This document shows, piece after piece, positions 59,954 through 64,000 of a stretch of DNA of 64,000 bases (position 1 is its first letter; every line of letters begins with the position of its first letter). The notes under the pieces were generated by a model that was not told the DNA's origin, did no database searches, and was given only the letters and a program-made list of their open reading frames with translations. Source of the DNA: Pleodorina starrii (taxonomy: Eukaryota; Chlorophyta; Chlorophyceae; Chlamydomonadales; Volvocaceae); NCBI GenBank assembly GCA_030267565.1, contig BRXU01000012.1, forward strand, positions 1,238,501-1,302,500, given 5' to 3'. A program made the position numbers and the translations under genes.

Positions 59954-60140
59954 GCTAGCCGTACATGCTAGACGGACGTGTCATCCTACCCCAGGGGCAC
60001 CCACGGAGGGGTGCCGAAAGCAAAGCCACCATTGCCCACCAGCACCAAGCCCGCACGACGCTCCAAGCGTGAAAAAGCAGGACACAGACCCCAAGAAACA
60101 CAGGGCAGCACAGAGAAGGCCACTGGCCGCAATCATCCCG
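59954..60140. repeat. Dispersed repeat, copy 2 (inverted match at 12.5 kb)
   Basis: The reverse complement of 12480-12673, beginning GCTAGCCGTAC. It shares the CCCCAGGGGCACCC block and the CACCAGCACCAAGCC block. It abuts the inverted copy C of the 0.85-kb repeat, so elements are nested or clustered here. Confidence 0.6.
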
Positions 60141-60289
60141 CAAGAGCACCGGGCTCACGAGTAACGAAACTAGACAAACAAGAGAGGAGCCACCAGGTCC
60201 ACCAGCACCGAGCCCGCAGCGCCACCAGGCCTACCTGCACGATGCGATCTTCCGCGGGCCGCCCAACAAGTCCAGTCGGAAAGCCTTAA

Positions 60290-60806
60290 GAGAAATGGAT
60301 GGCGAAGTTATGACGTAATTTTACTATGTATGGCTGGGGGCCCGTAGAAGACCGCATCGTGTGTGCATTTGCGGCTTGGCGTCCAACAACCAGGTGGCCC
60401 TCATAGTTTGTCCCTTGCAACTTTGGTTAGTTTTTGTAATAGCAATATGCGCCAAGGCGGTCGGACACTGTCGGACCGGCTAGCAGAGCTGTGGTGTGGT
60501 CGGGGGGACAAAGTTCGCTATGCAAATATAGTTGGTTGTCGAAACGAAGCGACGCCGTCATGTAAACATTAGATATGAGCAACGCGTTATAATTTGGAAT
60601 GAATAGGAGTTCCGGATGCGTTGGAGCGAGTGCGGCCTCCGACCATGGACTCAGTCAAACATCTTTTATACTAATTCCTGCCCTTTTACATTTTCAGATT
60701 GTAATAAAGATTGTCAAGGACTATTTGTATTGCTTTACAGAGTATCGAGAGAGTAGAGTTGGTCGTAACTCACACACTCAAGCCAGCCAGCCAGCCAGCC
60801 AGCCAC
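60290..60806 (-). repeat. Dispersed repeat family of about 0.85 kb, copy C (inverted, partial)
   Basis: The reverse complement of the middle of copies A and B: CAGCCAGCCAGC simple repeat at 60782-60804, TTGGTCGTAACTCACACACT, GCGTTGGAGCGAGTGCGG. A separate head-like fragment (CAGCGCGAAGCACCCTGGGG...CCCTAGGGTTGCCCCT, 60952-60998) lies just outside in the opposite orientation, so the locus is rearranged. Confidence 0.75.
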
Positions 60807-61904
60807 GTTAGCTGCTCAACTCGGTCAATCCCAAGCGCCCAGCAGCCCCCTAATTGAAAGCCTGGTAATTAACACCAAGTGCTTGCATATGCGCACATGC
60901 GGTCATGTCCTTGCTCGGCGACGAAGCCGTTAGCTTTTTGGGCGGGGCCCCAGCGCGAAGCACCCTGGGGAAGGCCCTGTCCCCTAGGGTTGCCCCTTCT
61001 TTCGTTGGATTCACTAAAGCCATTCCTGGGCACTTCAAACATGCAAGCAACGCGTACTGAGCGGGTGTTGTAGGCAATGCAATGATGCGAAGCGATACCA
61101 GCAGGTACCAGCTGCAGTGCTGCACCTGTTGTATCCACCTTTCAGCAAAGGCCCGATCGGAAGATGCCCAGTCAGCATAAACCTCGGAAACTACCCAGGA
61201 TATTACCCAATTATCCCCCTCAGAAGAGGCGTGCCCTTGCATCCTACGTACGGCAAGGGTGCTGTCATCTCCCTAACTTGGACCAGATGTAATACCGTAG
61301 TCGGATGGATTCGGCTCTCATAATTAGCCGAAACCGTCCACTTCTCGCTGTAGGGGAAGGGGTATACGACCCCGTCGCCCCAGACATGCAGCAAGATGCA
61401 GCACTGCTCCTGATACTGTATCCACCTGTCAGCAAAGGCCCGATCGGAAGATGCACGTAGCGCAACTATGCTGTAGTATTTTGGGAGGTAGTACCTTCCC
61501 ACATGTACGAGCCGAGACGCCCTGTCGGCTCTCGTCGAGGCGCAAGGCTACGCCGCCAGGTTGTTCGAGGCTCAACCTGGGGAAAAGAGGAACGAAAGGC
61601 ACCGTCGCACCGCTTCATCGGCTACGTAGTATGAAGGCTGGCGTCGACATTCGGAAGAGTTACAACTACCACGTACGGCAGGTTTGGTCCATCCAAGAAG
61701 CCGTCGAGGTTGCGACGGATGCGGGTTGGCTCCACAGTAAGACGTCAAACGACCCCGGTATACATCTGGTTGGCCACCGAATGTCTGGGAACACCTGTGA
61801 CACTACGGTAGCACGGTACACATCGCGCTTGCTTCATTGTGCTGCGCTCGCTCTGATTCAAGCGTGTATGAATCGGACACGTACATTCGCGATAGCGTAG
61901 GAGG

Positions 61905-62033
61905 ATGTCCGCCAGCTTACACGCCTACTTATCGGGCTTGTTCGGCAGGGAGGAGAGGTCTGACTGCTCGCTGATCTTCTACTGCACCAGCGACCATCAC
62001 AGCGGCAGCGGCAGCGGCAGCGGCAGCGGCAGC

Positions 62034-62085
<52 letters not shown>

Positions 62086-64000
62086 CGGCTGCTGTCGATG
62101 GCAAGGACTGCCCCGACGACGCGCCTCCTGACACCACCCAACCTTCAGAAGCGGAGCCGGGCCCCGCTGACGGCCAGCAGCTGCAGCAGCAGCAGCAGCA
62201 GCAGCTTGGCGGTGCTGGGCCCGGTGGACCTACACCGGCAGGATCGGGCGGTGGAGAGCTGGGCGAGCAGGTGCCGAAGCTGTATGACACGGCGGCGGAC
62301 GCAGAGGCCTCCTTGGAAGGTGGGACCCGGCTGGACAGAACACAGTGAAAGGGGCCGCAGCTGGGAGCACGGAGCACGGTCCTCCGTCCGTTCCAAGTCA
62401 TGGTAGTAATGGAGCTACAACATGGCATACATCTGTGGGGTAGTGGGGTAGGCCAGCACTGCTTCACGCGACCTCACACACACACCCAGAGTGCTCCAAA
62501 GCCACTAGCGCCACGGGACACGGGACAACACACCCATACAATAATTTCAGCATAGACATCAGAACTACAACTGCCGTCTGCCGAATCATATCAGCTGATC
62601 CCAGCACTTGCCCCCCTGTCTTCCGTGGCCCTCTCCCCCCTGATGCCGCTGGTCAAGCTGTAGGAACTCGTGTCGAGCCATCGGCCGTGCTTGAAGGGGG
62701 GCAGGCGGTGCCGCCCTCGATGGCCGTGGAGACGACTTCGGCGCTCGGGCAGCCTCACACGCCACGTACCCAGACGCTGTGCACGCAGAGGGACGGCCCG
62801 CAGCCTTCGCCGTCGCTTCCCGCGGGCAGCACGGCCGTGGGCCAGCCGCTGCCGGCCCATGCGCTTGTCCTCTGCGGAGGTTCACCTCGCTTCCGCTCGC
62901 AGATCAAGCGATGGGTGCAGCAGCCGGAGGGCAGCGGCTCCAAGCCCTTGATGCTGCGTGTACCTCTCGACAGCCCGGACGAGCTGCCTGACGCACTGGC
63001 GGCCGTGCGGTACATGTACACGGGCGCGCTGGGCGAGGGGAGTGGGGACGCGGCATGGCTGCTGCGGGTGCGGCGCCAGGCCGCCTACCTGCAAGTGGAG
63101 GGCTGCGCCGAGGCGTGCGAGGCGGGCCTGCTGGCACTGATAACCCCACAGCCCGGCCAACCGCAACCGCAACCGGAGCAGCAGCAGCAGCAGCAGCCGC
63201 AGCAGCTGGCGGGGGCATTAATGGCTGGCGTGAGGCAATTGTACGGCTGCCGAGAGCTGCTGGAGAGCTCGGCCGTTGAGCCGGCCCTGAAGTTCACCCT
63301 GCTGCACGCCTGCCGGGAGCAGGTGGTGCGGTTTGCTGGAGAGGCGGCGGCGGCGGGGGCGGGGGCAGCGACGGGGGCGGCAAAGGTGGCGGGCGAGCCA
63401 GGCCCGAGCCTCGGCGAGCTGCTGGCGTGGCTGTTCGGTGACGCTCCCTCCATGTTGAGTGACCCGCGGGTCCGTCAGCAGATGGAGGGCCTCCCTGCCA
63501 CCGCCATGGAGGCGCTTCTGGGCTGTGGCTCATTCACCACCGATGACGAGGCGACCGTGCTGCTGATGGTGCTCACCTGGCTGAAGGCCAACGGGGCCGG
63601 AGTCCGCGGGGACACCCAGCGGCGGCTGCTCAAGCGGGTTCGGCTGTGCCAGCTCAGCGACACGTACCTGCTCCGGGTGCTGCCGCTCCATCAGCCTGCC
63701 CTGAGCATCAGGCCCCAGGAGCTGCGTTTTTTGCAGGAATATGCGAGGGCGTGTGACGCGCAACGAGATCGGATGAGGCAAGAAACTGAGTCAAAGTACG
63801 ACTTCAAATCGGCCTGGTACGCCGGCGAACCGCGGCCGGCGCCAGATTGGGAAGGCGGCGCCAGGTCCTACGACTGGTCCATTGACGTCAGCGACCTTCA
63901 GGCGGGGCTTGGTCGGCAGCTATCGCAGGAGCCGATGGACGTGCTTTACCTGCATGGCAAGTTCGCCAACGGCGCCGCACGAGTGGTTGCCAACGGGTTC
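61905..64000 (+). CDS. BTB-BACK domain protein (3' end beyond window)
   Basis: Exon 1 is 61905-62319; exon 2 runs from 62664 past the right edge. The junction is phase 1 (GAAG|GTGGGA donor, CTGTAG acceptor). BTB proteins dimerise and often carry substrates to CUL3 ubiquitin ligase. The BTB fold opens with RSDCSLIFYC, is interrupted by Gly/Ser repeats, a Gln tract and spacer (about residues 32-200), then resumes with PAHALVLCGGSPRFRSQI, LMLRVPLDSP, LAAVRYMYTGAL and WLLRVRRQAAYLQVEGCAEACE. After a second Gln tract (about 63180) come BACK-like helices: ALKFTLLHACREQVV, MEALLGCGSFTTDDEATVLLMVLTWLKANG and RVRLCQLSDTYLLRVLP. A C-terminal part with YDWSIDVSDLQAGL and DVLYLHGKFANG begins a further domain cut by the window. 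CUL3 partnership is inferred from the family. Confidence 0.8.
62001..62083 (+). repeat. (GGCAGC)n-(AGC)n microsatellite within BTB coding exon
   Basis: A GGCAGC hexanucleotide run passes into an AGC trinucleotide run, coding Gly-Ser then poly-Ser. It sits inside the BTB fold of the gene at 61905, where length changes would stay in frame. Confidence 0.9.

Larger units (their letters stand above)
57715..61904. other. Repeat-rich spacer
   Basis: No complete gene is recognised. It holds a 36-base segment shared with 10.8 kb (58937-58978), a coding-like plus frame of about 55 codons at 59192-59370 (EKAYEGIDNMQPDAMCRVL), a coding-like minus frame at 58696-58965 (RRSNVLPDNIHHSADSYRK), two dispersed repeats (59954-60140, 60290-60806) and a pair of short direct repeats at about 61112-61170 and 61397-61455. 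Confidence 0.45.

Noticed and set aside
61451..61900. 149-codon plus-strand frame just upstream of the BTB start
   Set aside because: No domain, a TAG stop just before the BTB ATG, and composition like the surrounding repeat DNA.
1..64000. CRISPR arrays, operons, ribosome binding sites
   Set aside because: Intron-split genes and repeat types show nuclear eukaryotic DNA. No direct-repeat/spacer arrays were seen, and no tRNA or rRNA was recognised by eye.

Overview
The window looks like nuclear DNA of a volvocine green alga (Chlamydomonas/Gonium/Volvox type). Genes are GC-rich and split by many short introns with GTGAGT/GTGCGT/GTGGGT donors and CAG acceptors. The proteins carry long Ala/Gly/Ser/Pro/Gln linkers, and one gene is a clear retinoblastoma-family (RBR) protein of the algal MAT3 type. 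The species cannot be fixed from sequence alone. Exons were joined by eye from donor, acceptor and reading-phase agreement, because single open frames show only pieces of each gene.

Layout: (1) <1-10227, minus: the 5' part of a very large membrane-anchored TKL-type protein kinase, running off the left edge inside the kinase domain. (2) 10228-14938: repeat-rich spacer with a broken copy of part of the next gene, foldback repeats and a dispersed repeat family. (3) 14939-16970, plus: a two-exon PQ-loop membrane transporter with a histidine-rich tail. (4) 19078 or 19579 to 31751, plus: a gene of 21 or more exons for a long coiled-coil protein of about 1,200 residues built from a recurring LKQxLN-type repeat; I do not recognise the family with confidence. 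(5) 31752-36145: repeat-rich spacer. (6) 36146-41545, plus: PAT1-type mRNA decapping/decay factor in 7 exons. (7) 41546-44415: spacer with possible decayed coding sequence. (8) 44416-50404, minus: the RBR/MAT3 gene in at least 15 exons, with an unexplained in-frame TGA or 27-nt micro-intron. (9) 50405-54142: transposon-derived spacer including a LINE-type zinc-knuckle fragment. (10) 54143-57714, minus: PTC7-like PP2C phosphatase in 6 exons. (11) 57715-61904: repeat-rich spacer. (12) 61905->64000, plus: BTB-BACK protein whose BTB fold is interrupted by a Ser/Gln repeat tract, running off the right edge.

The genes do not form one pathway: signalling (kinase, phosphatase), cell-cycle control (RBR), mRNA decay (PAT1), transport (PQ-loop) and probable protein turnover or scaffolding (BTB). 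Low gene density, several families of dispersed repeats shared between spacers tens of kb apart, duplicated gene fragments and a MAT3-type gene together fit a low-recombination region such as a volvocine mating-type locus. That reading is inference.
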